DNA of 64,000 nt, from assembly GCA_033964015.1 (NCBI GenBank), contig CM066923.1, forward strand, positions 6,375,978-6,439,977, given 5' to 3'. A model generated the notes under the pieces. It saw only the letters and a list, made by a program, of their open reading frames with translations. It ran no database searches and had not been told where the DNA came from. Positions 39,801 to 54,400 of this stretch are shown one piece after another. A program made the position numbers and the translations under genes. Each line of letters opens with the position of its first letter. The first letter of the stretch is position 1. The DNA is from Scolanthus callimorphus (taxonomy: Eukaryota > Cnidaria > Anthozoa > Actiniaria > Edwardsiidae).

Positions 39801-42800
39801 TTCCTCTGTTTCGAACTTGAGGGCTGAGCCGAGTTCGGTGACTTCTAGAGCACGCTCCTGGTAACAAATGAACAGACAACTTGGTTATAAAATGTGACAC
39901 CTAACAGACATGCACAGAAAAACAGGACAGACAAACAGGATAGACAGATACGACAGTCAGACAAACAGCCAAACAGAACAGAAAGAGAGGACAGACAAAT
40001 ACGACGGACAGACAAACAGGACAGACAGATAGGACAGTCAGACAAACAGGACAGACAGTTAAGACAGACAGACAGACAAACAGCACAAACAGATAAGACG
40101 GACAGACAAACATGACAGGCAAATAAGACAGACAGATAGGACAGACAGACAGACAAACAAACAGGACAGATAGATGGAACAGACAGATATTTTGAAGTTA
40201 TAAATGAATTATTATGCACAAGGAAAGAAAATCGAACGTTAAGTAGTTGCATTGTTACATGTTTATATTCATTAATGCTTAAGCTTTCGACTTTAATGTT
40301 ACTACGATAGCATAACTGTTAAACACTTAACTTCTGTCAGACCACGGCGTCTCCATACGCAATTAACAATGAACAGTAATCCCAAATAACCACTATAGGT
40401 CCATTAGCAACACAACTTGAAAAAAGATTATCGACAGAATAGAGTGCAGTACACGACTGCAAAATAGAATCAAAATAGAACTTTGAGAAAATAATGGACG
40501 TGCATTTATTTTTTAGACTGGATTCAGAGTCTAAGCTGTCTAAACATTGCTTTTCGATTTAGACAGATAATCAGAGAGGACGAGAAGTAATTACTCTGTC
40601 CAAAAGAAAAGTCAAAAGGGTATTTTTTTCGATGTCGTGCCAAGTTTGAAACAAGGAAATAGAGCGGATTTCACATGACCGTCGTGACTTCTTATGCAAT
40701 TGCGATTGCTTTGCGTTCTCATTGGCTACTCATTTTTCTCAGCCAATCAAATTCTGTAGTAAATACAATTGTGTAATTACTTAGTAATTGGTTCGACTTG
40801 CAATTGGCTAAGAAAAAAGCCATTTAGGAGCAAGTCGTGATTTCTCTCGATTCTGATTGGCTAGTGATTGCTCAATTGCAATTGTTTTCACGACAGTCAT
40901 GTGAAAACCGCTCTAAACTCGCTAAATACCAAGTTTACTCCATGGAACATTTCCAGACAATAATCCACAAGACAACCAACTGGTTTCTTGTTCTCAATTG
41001 GCCAATCAGAATGATTTTCAAACTGATTCTAAAAAAATATTGCAATGGAACGAAATCCATTTAGAGATCGAGCAATTTCAGGCTTTGGTTGGAGAACATC
41101 TATTACCAGAGTAATAATAAGATATTCAAATTCGGTTTGCATTACTCGGTTTGCTAGAGATGTTACTCATTAACTGTGTAACACCAAAATCAAATTCCCA
41201 TTGGTACCTGTAATAATAAATGTCTGAAGCTGAAAAAAGTAGGGCAAACACACACAAAATTGTTGTCAATTTCATTCCACTACCATTTCCCAGTGTTTTG
41301 TAGGAACTTTGGATTTCATTTTTAGTGTTTGGTGTTATTAGAAACGGATTCTTTTTTTTTGAAAGCAGACTTAAAGAAGTTTGCAATACAATGCAAATGA
41401 TCTTGGTACAAGATTTTTGTCCACTGCTTACTCGAACTGCTGGCGGATTCCTTCTTAAAAACTTTTCCAGCTCCTCAGAAAATTTTAAAACTGCGGAAAT
41501 TCTCTCGCTGGACTTAGGAAATGTTCGTTTTGATAAACAATCCTTGCTTTCATATCTTCGTAAATTGAAGTCAAGAAGCCACTGTGGCAAAAATAAAAAA
41601 TAAAAAATAGTGCTCGAAGTATGCTTTATAGCCAATCGTATTTATTACGTTAATAAAATCCAGACTGAGTAAAAAGCAAAATTGCCAAAGAGAAGAAATG
41701 TATCTAGTTGGATTACGCATTTTAATTTTAAAAGTATGACAACTGCTTCATTAATAAACACTTAAAACCTACTGGAAAGTAACAATGCAAGGCTAACCGC
41801 TTAAATATGGCGTTAAGGATTATTTACAGCAATTTTTTTCCATGAGTAGTAACATTAAAAATGTATTAATCGTTCGCTCTGAAATCTTGCTTCTCACATA
41901 ACACAATTCGTAAAATAATGTTAAAAAGAAAAAATAATAATATTTCAAATAAAACTATAAATAGAAAATAACGGTGATATCAACAAAAAAATCGCATACT
42001 TTAGAAGCTTTTACATTTAGAAAACAAAGACGAAATAAAAATAATAAGTTGAGATTGGAAATGTCAGAAATTGGGCTTCGGCGTGCTATTGGCGTGTTGA
42101 CCTCGAAAGAAAAATAATTTTCTATAAAAAAAATCCTCAGTCAAGTGTACACACTAAATTACTAAGGTCTGTCTACGTTACCTCAGATGAATTGTTCATA
42201 CGAAAGCTCAGCCTCGTCTTTTTCCTTGGGCTGATGGTGATATCCCCGGCTTCCTTCGCGAAAAAGGGCTTGAAAAACTGTGTAAATACGCTAGTCATGA
42301 CGAAAAAACACCCCTAAAATTACAGTACTGTGTGCAGAACAGATTTCGGTGTCATCGCCCTTGCGAGATGTTTGACAATTTTTTTCCAGTTTCTAGCAAG
42401 CTCTTCGGAGTTGGTTATCAAAAAGCAGCGGAACCATTATGGAAATTTTTCCTCGCTTCCTCCCCGACAGTGCTAGTACAAAACGACAGGGCACAAGCCC
42501 GGAAGACGTTAACGTTTGATGGAAAACCAGAGATATCGCCACAACGTTTGAAAAGAGAGAAATTATTGTCAAAGTCTGTAACCAGCGAGGATCAATTTCG
42601 CGTTTTGAGGCTCCATCGAGGGCGTATTATTCTCCGCAACAAAGGCGAAACCTTTTTGAGGCCTATTAACTCGAGGATGACAATTGTGCCATTGCAAGTT
42701 ATAGCACTGCCGAAAACTAATGAGATTATAATACCATGACTTAAACCGAACTCGGCAAAATTGGCTTGAATATCGTTTTAATTAAGAGATCTTGATCAAG

Positions 42801-45800
42801 CGTTGAAGAAAGATGCAGCAATACGGTCCTTCTTAATTTGTTGATAGCCAGGGGAAAATATCGAGGTTAAAGAGCAGATAAATGGAGTTTCTGTCTAATG
42901 GCATGGCAGGTTTATCACCACCAGTTTAATTGGGTAACATTTCGGAAGAAAACGGTTTATTTGACCTTGTGTTTGCCAATGAAGCTCAGTGAGGAGAGAA
43001 ATACTGGACGCATGCGCGGCAAATATAGCAGATCATTTTTCAATGACGTTTGAAAGGACTATTTACAGTATTTTTGAACAGGACTTTTCCGGAATGTAAT
43101 TCATACTTTTTTTTTTAATCAAGAAATTTGTCAGATATTATGTATAAGGGGATGATAAAGCGGTGCATCCGGTGAAAAGTGACAAGATATTGTGGCAGCC
43201 TCTGTTCTGAAATCAAACGGCTAGTTTCCTCTTGTTAGACGCTAAATGAGTTGGAGCAAGACGACTGTCTATCTACAAAGACGTGAAAAGCACCCGCGCT
43301 TCCTTGACAAACATATTATTTTTAATGTGGGTTACCTGTGGTTTTGGCGGGAAACAAACACCGCGTTCGCGTCACGTTAATACGGCTCGTCACAAAAACA
43401 GGTGCAGAATATCTTTGTGACTAATAATTCAAACGGTAGATATTTATGGGAACAAATTTTAATAACTGGAAACGTCCGATAAAAGCAAATTAAGATATGC
43501 AGCCGAAATTGAAACTGCTGAGACTAAGATTAATAGTAACCAATTGCAAAACAGCACCAAATTTCGCTTGATAAAATCCAATAAAACAGAGGAAACTGTA
43601 GGATGATAAATCATGCTTTTGATTAAAGGCTCAATAGACCTTTTCCGCTTAAGTGGGGGTCCTGTGGTTTGTTTCCCTAACTGACACTCATGCGAAACAA
43701 TGTCTTTGTTTGGTCACATGAATATTCTTGCTCGTGCGTTAAGGGAAAAACAAACGATTTCGTTCGCTTTAGTGTCAGTTGTGGCACAAACCACAGGAGC
43801 CCCAATCAAGCGGAAAAGGTCTCATTGCTGTATGATTTTCGCATACAAATCATCCATACGTAGCATGCACCTGCTTACAACTTGACTTCTCTCTGAATTA
43901 CACATGCACAACTGACAGCTCCTCTTCGCGACAGTCATACATGAGCAAATCGCGAGTACATCATAGTCTAGGCAAGTCATAAAGAGATTGCATGCGATGG
44001 ATTTAAGCAACATCGTACTTGTCGAAATTCAACCTCAAGTACAAGAAAACTACCCTGCTAAAAGAGGCCTTTCCCTGGTACTTCGCTCTTTGGTTGTCGC
44101 GTTGTTTTCTTTTCGTTTAATGTTAAAAGATTGACAGAAAGAAAGCTCTGCTCGCATTGTAAAGAAACGTGAAATATCAAATGAATTTTTACAGATATTG
44201 AACACAGCAGGAAAGGGGAAATGGACAATCAATTATTGTAACGTTCAGTATCTGCGTGGGTTGTGACGACATAAATGACGTCACGAACAATATATCCGGG
44301 CATCGGCACCTGTTTGTCAAAAAACCGACCTTATTATATTTAGCAATAACAATTATCATTCTTTATTACTGCGGGTATCCTATAAGAATTCACGAATCCA
44401 GCATTTACTTGGGTCTCGCAGCAACAATGGTGTAGAATAATTTTTAGTACTTCACGAAACAAGGTTTTATGGGGGAAACACGAAACACTAAGAGTCTGCA
44501 AATGTTGTAAAATTGTACGTGTAGTTTATTTTCCTGTGCAAGAAAAAGTCACGAAAAACTATAATATGTCTTTCGCACACGCTTATTGGATGACAAGACA
44601 TCTTAGGGGACAACATTTAACAGCAAATCGGGGAAGTTGTTGAGAAAAAAAGTCTTCCTGAGAGCAATAGCGCTGTACAAGACTCAGACAAACAATCCTC
44701 CGAAATCCCATTCAGAAGGATCGCGCTCGAAATACGAGCCAGGACATACAGGCTCTGCTATAATGAGTGGAACTACCAGTTTACCAATGATTTTTGTATC
44801 GTTCTTTAGAGAGAGAACTAAGATAATGGGAGAAACGTGTATTTGCTTGTCTGAGGGTTTAATTAGTGTGACGTCATCTGTGTGCAGCGCTATCCTCCAT
44901 TGCCTAGCTCGTTACAACAGCCATTTAATGGCAAAGATTCAATTAAATGCAAATATGTTTAATTTAAAACCCGTTAGTTACTTATGCTAATTGGTAGATC
45001 ATTTCACAAAAAGGCCTTTAGATTTACATCATAAAAATGGAAGCATTTGAAAGATATTCTTTGTTAGTCCATAAATGGGAGTTTGCTAAGGAAGGTAACC
45101 GTGTGCTATGTGTTTTTTTCTCTTGTATTGTCGTTATTTTTGATGTTCTTTTTTTGTTTTATGTGGAATATATAGAGGATATTACATGGCTGCGCGGAGA
45201 TACGGATTTTATCTTCGAGTGTTGAAAATTTATCTCACGAGTGAGCCAGCGAACGAGAAAACTAAAAATGCATAGCAGTTTAGGTGGCGCATATTCTGCA
45301 TGTTATATTATGGATATTTGCGGGGGCTTTCCTGTACAAATTGTCTCTAAAATGCTCTAAGGTATTCCTTCCTGTGCTTCCTAAATCCGATCAATGTTCA
45401 ATATCCCGAATATTTAACTCGAAAAAGGCACCAATTGGATTGTTAATAGTTTATTTTTAGTTCTTTGTAAAAAAAAGTGTCACTCAGATGCAAACGTTTG
45501 AGAGACGGAGAAAAAATATTGAATATTCTAGAAAATTATTGGAATACCTAAGAGGACCGTAGATGCTCCTGAAATCTTTCATTTATAACGACATTGCCAT
45601 TGGAATTTCGAGATATTTAAATATTTTTTAATGATATGTCTGTTGAAGGAGCAGAAGAATCTATATCACCTTTAATGCACATTCACAAGTATTTAATTTC
45701 GAGTATCAATTTTCCTAGCTCTTCAAAAGACCCGAAATTCCATCTGGCATAAATTATTAAATTTGTCATTTTTCAGTACTGAATTCCCTAGGTCGTCGTT

Positions 45801-48391
45801 TTAAAGTACTTGAAAGTAGAGTCCTTGTGTGCAATTTAATTGGATATCTTTAGTGCTCTCTAAACTGCACCTCTACAAGAAATCGTAGGAAGCTAAAGAT
45901 ATTAACCCTAAGGACATTCCGAGAAAGTCTCCTTGGAATTTAAGGATATTACTTCAAGAAATTCAGAGGTTTCTTGAAAGATGATCCGAGATTAGTCAAG
46001 GATTTACCGGGATTTTTCTTGAAAGGGTCTAAACTGTATTGTCTAGGATATTCAAGGAATATAACTTACTTCGAAGAAAATTTCAGACAAAAACACTTCT
46101 TTCAGTACACCCTCCGGAAATTATCGATATTATTTTTCAGAATCTATTTCGGGCTTTTCGAGCAACCTTTTAAAGTTAAATAAATATATTAACCCTAAGG
46201 ACATTCCGAAAAAGTCTCCTTGGAATTTAAGGAACTTACTTCAAGGAATCCAGAGGTATCTTGAAAGATGATTCAAGATTAGTCAAGGATTTACAGGGAT
46301 TCTTTTTGAAAGGGTCTAACGTGTATTGTCTGAGATATTCAAGGAATATAACTTACTTCGAAGTAAAATTCAGACAAAAACACTTTTTTCAGTATACCCT
46401 CCGGAAATTATCGATATTAATTCTTAGAATCTACAATGGCGGAAAAAAGTGTTGAGACACTTGCACCCATTACTCTTCAATTCTACTAAACCCGAAATGG
46501 TTTAGTCCCCCTCCCCCCACCCATTCAATGTTGGTCATGTGTTGCAAAAGTTGTGCCGGTTCCGGAGCTCAACATTGAAAAGGGGAGGGGGTGAAAACAG
46601 GATGGTTTACCGGGGGGAGGTCTTTTGGACATAGCCGACCAATTTTATGTGTGTATCTCAACGACTTTTGTCCACCATTGTATGTCGGGGGCAATAAGAA
46701 CGTTTTTCAGAATCTAAGGGTTTTCTCGGATTTTCGGTCAACCTTTTAAGTAATGGTCCGTATAAGAACTACCCAAGTCAACGGCAGAGCATGCTGGAAT
46801 GCAATTATTTTCTATCGAAAATATCGGTGATTTCATTGGCTTAGACACAAAAATTTGTCAAATTACCATGAAAGAAAGACTTTTCTCAGGATTTATGGTA
46901 AGATATAAGCACATGTGGTACTCATATACAGGATATACGATTTTCAAAGACTTCGTATATGGGGAACCTAGTGTAAAATAGTGATTCTCTTTTCTTTGTT
47001 TTTCTTTAATCTGATTGGTCTGGAGAGTTATTATCGCCATATTTTCTCAAGCAAGTCGAAATCAATAATTGTTTCACTTGTATTATGTTACTAGTCATGA
47101 CAACTTTCTGTGGTAAAAGAATGGAACACATCCTATCTGGGGAACCCTGAATGCCGTAGAACAATGGAGTTTCGGTTCCTTCTTGCATGGATGATTACTT
47201 AAGTGAAGAAAAAAGAAGAACTTTCTCAGGATCTTTCCTTGAATTTTCTCGGAATCTGGTGGTTTCTTGTATTTTCGGGCAACCTTTTTAGGGAAGAAAA
47301 GAACAGGAACCTTCCACTGTACGCTATCACTCGCTTTCAAAAACAACTTTTGTTTTTTCTAGGATTTGCGGTTATTTTTCAAAAACCCTAAAGGAGCGTC
47401 TAGACGTTTCAGGGAAATCATAAAAAGTCGATATACTACAAAGTTCACAGCAATTCAATGCTATAAAAACACTGGTTTTCGACATGAGACAACGATCTGG
47501 CTGTCGCAAGTACACTTAGATTTCTGTCCAGCAGACAAACAAAGTACCTTTCTAATAATCTTGACAGAAAATACGGAAAAACAGAACGGATATCACACTC
47601 ATCTCTTCTTTTGTGGAAGTTAAAGCTATCAGTTGTCTATCTGAAGTCTATCTAAAATCTCATCACTTTTATCTCAAAGTCAGAAGTCTTGAACAACGTC
47701 TAGGCTGTACTAGTGCATAAACTGTTTTGGTGCAAACCATCAAAACACGCCTTGCAAGGCCTTTATGATAACACATTTAGCAAATATAAATTTCTGTGCA
47801 AACGAAAAATGTAAAGTGTTAATAGCAATGTCTTTTCTTTACCTAACAGGGATGAAAATTGGAGGAAATTAACTGCACGGCTAAATTGCGATAAAAAGAA
47901 GCGGAAATTAAATTGAACGTTTTGACTGGAATAGAGACAGTAATATAAATATTTGCAGAATCCAGGTAGTTCGTCTTTGGAAATTACTCTATTAGACAGG
48001 TCGTCAGATAGAAAGAGTCGTTTAGTTCCGTCAAAATTGATTTAACAGAAGAAAAATATACAGCTCTGTTTTGCACACGAAAATAATATAAACTCAATGT
48101 AATCCGTATAAGAATTTTCATAACACGACAAAACTGTGACGTTATTATACAGTAACTAAAGGGCACAGTTGGGTTTTATTTTTGCTTCTTTTTGTTGTTG
48201 TATTTTGTTCTTACAGCTAAAACCGTTATTTCGCGCCGTTTGATTTTGTGTTTTCTGCTCTGCCAGTCAAACCATCTAAGCCAATCAGGTCCTTGCCTTG
48301 TTTCGCCTAGGGCAGTCAACTGGGTTTTCGTCGCAAAAGAAAGCCAGTCGACTGCACTAGGCGAAACGAGGCAAGGACCTGATTGGCTTAA

Positions 48392-48428
<37 letters not shown>

Positions 48429-51400
48429 TAATAATAATAGATTGCTTATATAGCGCTTTTATCATCGCTCAAAGCGCTTTACATTAACGGATAACTCATC
48501 CTATAAGAACCAGCTTTATAAACATGAGTGTGTGTTAGTATTGTGAGTTCTGTGACACTGAGGTTGGGCAACTTCCGACGGTCCTAGTGGTTCTTTAACG
48601 TCCCTCTGGTTCCGGTTAGTGTAGTGTATGTGAGAGACGGGACCTACGGTTTAACGTCCTTATCCGAGAAGACGCGAAGGTCTAACCATTTGCAGATGTT
48701 AGAGCAAAGGCAGCACCTTCTCCTCAATTATTAGAAAAGACCCTGAGTGTTGGCCCGGCCAGGGTTTGAACTCCCAACCTCCCGAACATAAGCCCGGCGC
48801 TTTACCACTGCGCTAACCGGTCGTCGGTTAAATTGTTGGAATGACGGAACAGAAAAACTCAAAATCCCAAACAACGGCTTTTGGTAAGAATAATCGTTCT
48901 AATAATTCTGATATTGGCACATTTGCATACAATAAAACCATTAAAAACTTAATAGTTGAGCTAAACGAGCTATTAATATGACGACTGGTCATTTATGCTA
49001 TATGTTATGTTGTCATGGGTTACAAAATAACTTTTATTTGGAAACGTTTTTGTACCTTCCTTGTGTTTGAGGCATCGGAAAAGAAAAATAAACTTCCCTC
49101 GCGCGGATATCGGGTAGAAAACATAATTAAGGGAAAACGACTGAAAGACTAGTTATGAAAAAAAATAATAGGAATATAACAAACAAACGCTAGAAAAATT
49201 AAAAGGAAATTAAATAATTTTCTAGTATCTGAGCAAATACTTAACTTGATCTGAATCATGGAGTCATTTCCAATAATCATATGTTTAGCCGAGGTCTAAA
49301 GGGATTTCATTTGATAAAGGAAACAATACAATTTTCATTATATAAAAAATTGTGCTAAAAGATTTTAATAATTTAATCGACCCGTCACCTAATACAGTTG
49401 TTGTTGTCTACCTTAATGGCAAGAAGTTTTAAGACAGAAAGACCATTTTTCTGTGCTCTGTTTTACGTGTTGTTGCAGAAAAGCTCACATCAATTATAAT
49501 AAATGAACAATGTTTTGAGACTGAGTAAAAACAAGGAAATGGCCCAGGGGATTAAAGGTTTTGACGGATATTCCGGCCACATAAAGGTAAAAGTTTTGAT
49601 TTCAGTCAAAGAAATTAAATTCCAGGTGGTTGAGTAGAGAAAAGGCAAAATGTTCCATGTAGTAAACGACATTTTGTTGTAGTAAAGTTTAAATGTTACG
49701 AAAATGTTTCCATGGCTTCCTTCGGGTAAAAGCGACATACGTGCTCAAAGTCAAAAAATATACTTGAAGCAAGCACGAATTTCGACAATTAACAATTTCA
49801 GAAAACAGTTCCTGTACAAAAAAAACATCATCGTTTACTTAAATTCTTCATCTTTCTCTGCACAAAGACTAAGTAAAATGATTAAAAGAGAAAAATGTAC
49901 TTGAAAAAAAAAACGAGCAGCAAAAAACTAGTTTTCAAAATGAGTTCACTCACACAGCCGTAAGCAACCACTTTCCGGTAACAATTTACATTGAAATGAT
50001 TATTCACCAAGGGAAATTGGAATTCTAAACATTACCTTAATAACATAATGTTAAGGAAATATTACTTTTAAGCTATGGTTTTGCGGCAAGATATAATTGA
50101 AACCGCATCTCGGAAATCCTTTGAGTCAAGAACCGTTAGCCATTATTTGTTACAAGTAAAGTCGTGACGTTTAGTGGTCAAAAAAAGGAAACAATGTAAA
50201 ATAACAAAAGAATTCAAAACTATAACAGATAAATCGTACTTATTCATCGATTCTACACATACCTCGATAATTTTCTGGGTCTTGCTCCATTTGTCTTCCC
50301 ATATTCCTGTCAGCCGTTTCATGAGAGTTTCGTTTTCCTGAAGTTTGCGCTCCGCTTTCTCTTTTTCGTTGATCGATTCCCCACGTCCCTCCTGCCAAGA
50401 AAATACATTAAAAGTTCAAAACACGATACCTCTAAGCCTACCCCCTAATATTACAACCTATAGAAATAGAACATAGAGCACTAGGGCAAAAAATACATAA
50501 CCACAATTCCATGTAGGAAATATCCAATTATAAAAACACAGTTCGAGCGTGTTCTTTGATCTTAAATTAAGGACATATAGTTACCGTTGATTTCCATGCA
50601 GAAAACCCTTCCACAATTGCTCGCACGAGTCGCATTTTAGTTATAATAACTACCGATATCTAAGATAATCGCTAGTAGACTTCTAAACTTCACTCATTTG
50701 TTCGGCACTTTGTGTTATCTGGAGTAGCGGTATAGTCGAGTAATAAAATGGCCTTATTTTCCCATGATGCGTGGTTGACGGGAAGTTTTATTTGATGTTC
50801 AGATAAGTAGATCTGCAAAAGCCTCTTTAATATTGACTAACACGTCACACACAAAGACAATATTTTGGGGTCGAACAACAAATATTTCCTTGGTCGCCAG
50901 AAAGGCCCGCTCCACTTTTGTATCGTATAGGAGGGATAATTAAGAAACTCACAAACAACCGAAATAAACAAGAAAAAACTTACTTGGTTCTTCAAAATAA
51001 AGATTACCGGGTCGAAACAAGAAAATCTCATAACATTAAGATTGAAGATACGATTAAATTTTAAGTCGTTCTCTCACTTAGAGAAAATTTCCGACTCAGA
51101 TACTAAGTTCCCTTACAGTATAATGAATAAACATTTTCTACGGCAAGAAAACCAAATTTAATCATCTTTATAAATATGAAAATGTTACTATAAACAATTG
51201 AAAGACGAGGGTACCAGAGTCTCCAAGCTGCTCTCCTTTGCAAAACTCCTTTGCAAAACGCTATCGCGGCGTCTTGGCTTAGCATGTCAGTAAACGAGTG
51301 AAGCTTCGAGCCTCTGGTAACCAGAGGTACCATTCAGGATATTGTCACTGGAGTTTTAAAAGCTCAAAAACATGGATGAATGACAAATCATTACAGGATC

Positions 51401-54400
51401 AAATTGTTACCTGCGATTGTAATAATTCCTTGTTTGCCGTACGACTTGCCAAGTCATGTATTATCTTAATATCTTGGACGTGTACCGCATGAGAATTTTG
51501 CCTTAGCGAGTTTCCTCGCCGCAAGCGGTGGAAAAAATCCATAATAAAGTATTCTTGTTTCGCCAACCAAATCGAAAACAATCCTGTTTCAGCTGCCCAA
51601 CAAAATAAAGCAGCTGGTCCTTCGTATATGCAGTGTTACTGTCAATCTATGCTATAATCGGGTAGTGTTTTTGAGAGCAGTTGCAATCAAAGTTGAAGTG
51701 AAAAAAATAGCGAGCGACCATTTGTCTCGAAGCAATCGCTGAATGAACAACGAAACGCAGCTTGACGATAGAATTGCAGATGGCAACAGTTGAATGGATT
51801 CTTGAAAAAAAAAAGAATTGAACCGGTTGTGTTTTATAATTGCTGAACTCTAACTCGGCGGATGCACTAGCGAATAGAAATATATCTGCGAAAAGCCGGT
51901 GTGGTGGAAAGCAAACAAGTGATCAAATTTGACGAATGAAATAATAGAAAAAGTAAATATCTGAAAACTGAAACGGTCAGCGGTAAAACACCAGGAAAAT
52001 TAGTTACGAAATCGTCGTGCTTTCTCAAAACTATCACAAAAAATGTTTCTATTCAGACCATAATCTCCCTTCTGTCCATTAGTCCTTAGTTGTGTAGTCT
52101 AAAACAATATTTTTCGGAAAAAAAGAAACGATTATAAATTAGTTCAAGACAAAGCCGAGAAATAAACACAAGAATCGCACTAGATTACGACGATTTATAT
52201 AGAATAAAGGTTTATTAAAAGCAAGGATGTGATGAGCGTTGTCACTGCTTTTCGCTGCTAAAGACAGATGCACAAAAGCGACTTGCGTTGTGCAATTCCA
52301 CGTGGGTTGCTTGTTTTAGAGCAGGCTGGGACGCCTGTGTCAATAAACCCGTAGGGGACTGGGTACCTACCTTCAACATAGATTTCAAATCGTGGATTTC
52401 GACTTTGAGCTCCTTGATAAGCCTGACGTGACCGTCCTGCCCGAAAAGAAAATTTAAGAATTAAAACAGAGCAGATTTCAGATGACTACCGAATATAAAA
52501 TCACTAGCCAATCAGGAGTGGAAACCAATCAACAACAAACCAATCAGGGGGCGAAGTAAGTCAGACTTGCGTTTAGTCATGACGCAAGCAATTGCGCGTT
52601 TTAATTTAGTCGCAATTTGATTGGCTGAAAAACTTTGCTCTCAACCAATAGAAACGCTAACAAAACGATCTACGGTCATCTGAAATCCTCTCTATAACCA
52701 CAGAGAACATTGTGATTCTTCAAAGAGTCCATTACTAAACTAAACCCGATTAACATCTGATTCAACTTCATTCAACATTTGTTGAATTGCCTGTGCTGAA
52801 TGATGTAGAATGAGGGTGCCAAGCCAATTCAACTCGTCTGCTCGCGGGGTAGGCTCTGGGGACATCCATTTGAGGGCCTTCGCTGATTGGCTGGTTTTGA
52901 ACGCTGGTGCATGCGCAGAAAGTTGTTTCTCTCAACGCTCTGTATCAAATCTCGCGCAAGCGTCAATGGCTGTCACCAGAGCCTCCCCCGCGAGGCGACG
53001 AGCCGGGGAGCTCTGGGTTTGAGAATGGAGAAAAGTCGTCTTGCTACTATGCGCCTTGTCATGGGTCTCGAGTTTCCAGTCACGCTAAGCGCGCCACGGG
53101 GAACTCACCGCCAAAATAAAGGGATTGCTGACAAAGCATTCCCACAGCACTGGGTGCAAATTATTTTTGACAGCTCAAAAAACCTTACAATGCTGGTGAG
53201 TCCCCCGTAGTGCGCTGAACGTGGCTGGACACTCAAACAAACCCATAAGCGCCCAAACCGCATTGCAGGCACACAAGAATAAAACGCAGTTGAAAATTCG
53301 ATGTAAATTTTCAGTTTGAACTTGTGAAATGCGAAGAACAATAGGAACCCCTTTGGGACCTACAGTATCAGCCAATCACAGCTGTTGAATAACAATAGAC
53401 CAATTGAAACCAAAGCGCAAAGGTTCCCGGGTAAGACTATGGGCCTTTAATGAAAGCGAGTCTACAGTTCCCCGTCCTACCTCGTTTATCGCCGGGTAGT
53501 TGATAACTTTCTTGACTTGGTTGGCGTATCGTAGCGTGCTTAGAGTCTCGTGCAAGCAAGTGTCGGCGGGAGACACGGCGGCTAACATGATAGTACGACA
53601 GTTCCCGCCAAAACAGTCCTTTAAAATCCACGTCAAAGCCTAAGAAACGAAAACAAACATAGTACTCTGTAACCTGAATAAACATTCGACCTGTAACACG
53701 CCGGCCCCTGGGTTCCCTATCTATGCGGTATTTACACTGAGCACTCTGCTGTTTTCGGAGTCTCTCTTGGTCGCCATTTTCTTGGCCCAAAAATTCCCGG
53801 TAAGATAGCATCGGTAAGATAGCAACTTACAGCTAGCCTGAGTATCAGGCGGAATTTTATTTTTCTGTGAGGGGAGGGTCCTGATACTCAGGCTAGCTTA
53901 CAGCTAAAATCGCTGCCTCGCGACCCCAGTCAAATCTTATGAGCCAATCAGATTCGCCTATTGCAGTCGCCTGGCTTTCTGTCGCGACGTTGTCTGGTTT
54001 TAGTTTAGAGGGAAGCCATTTGACTGCACCACGCGAAAGAGTTTCATTGGCTCAGATAGTTTGATTGGCGGAACAGCAATGTCAAAATCCAAACAAAGTA
54101 TTTGAAAATGTGGGTTACGTTCACGAGGAATGTCAGAAAACTACAAGTCTTGGTGATTTTCCTACATCATCAATTTTTATTTTTGTCTCAAATGGCTGGA
54201 AAACCTCCCTAAATGCGCCTTAAATAAACTGACTCGACACAAAATATTTGTGTTTCTCTAGATACCTCGACAGGAAGCCTGAATAGCAAGCGTTAAAGAG
54301 AGACAACCCAGGAAACAATGACGAGCAAGTTTTTGATCGACCGATGTTGCTTTCGTTTGGTTTCTCCGTGAAGTTTGGTTGTGTACTGGGACGCTTGCTA

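Noticed and set aside
39845..40252. Minus-strand Cys/Leu/Ser frame of 135 codons and its plus-strand mirror
   Set aside because: Produced by the degenerate gacagacaaacagg minisatellite; no non-repeat content.
41126..41635. Minus-strand frame of 169 codons with an internal signal-peptide-like segment (MKLTTILCVFALLFS)
   Set aside because: It lies in the 10.4-kb intron without acceptable splice partners. The segment before the Met is low quality. The hydrophobic run alone is not enough to call a gene.
42332..42739. Plus-strand frame of 135 codons
   Set aside because: Starts at GTG with no ATG near its start, has no recognised motif and lies opposite the region upstream of the alternative first exon.
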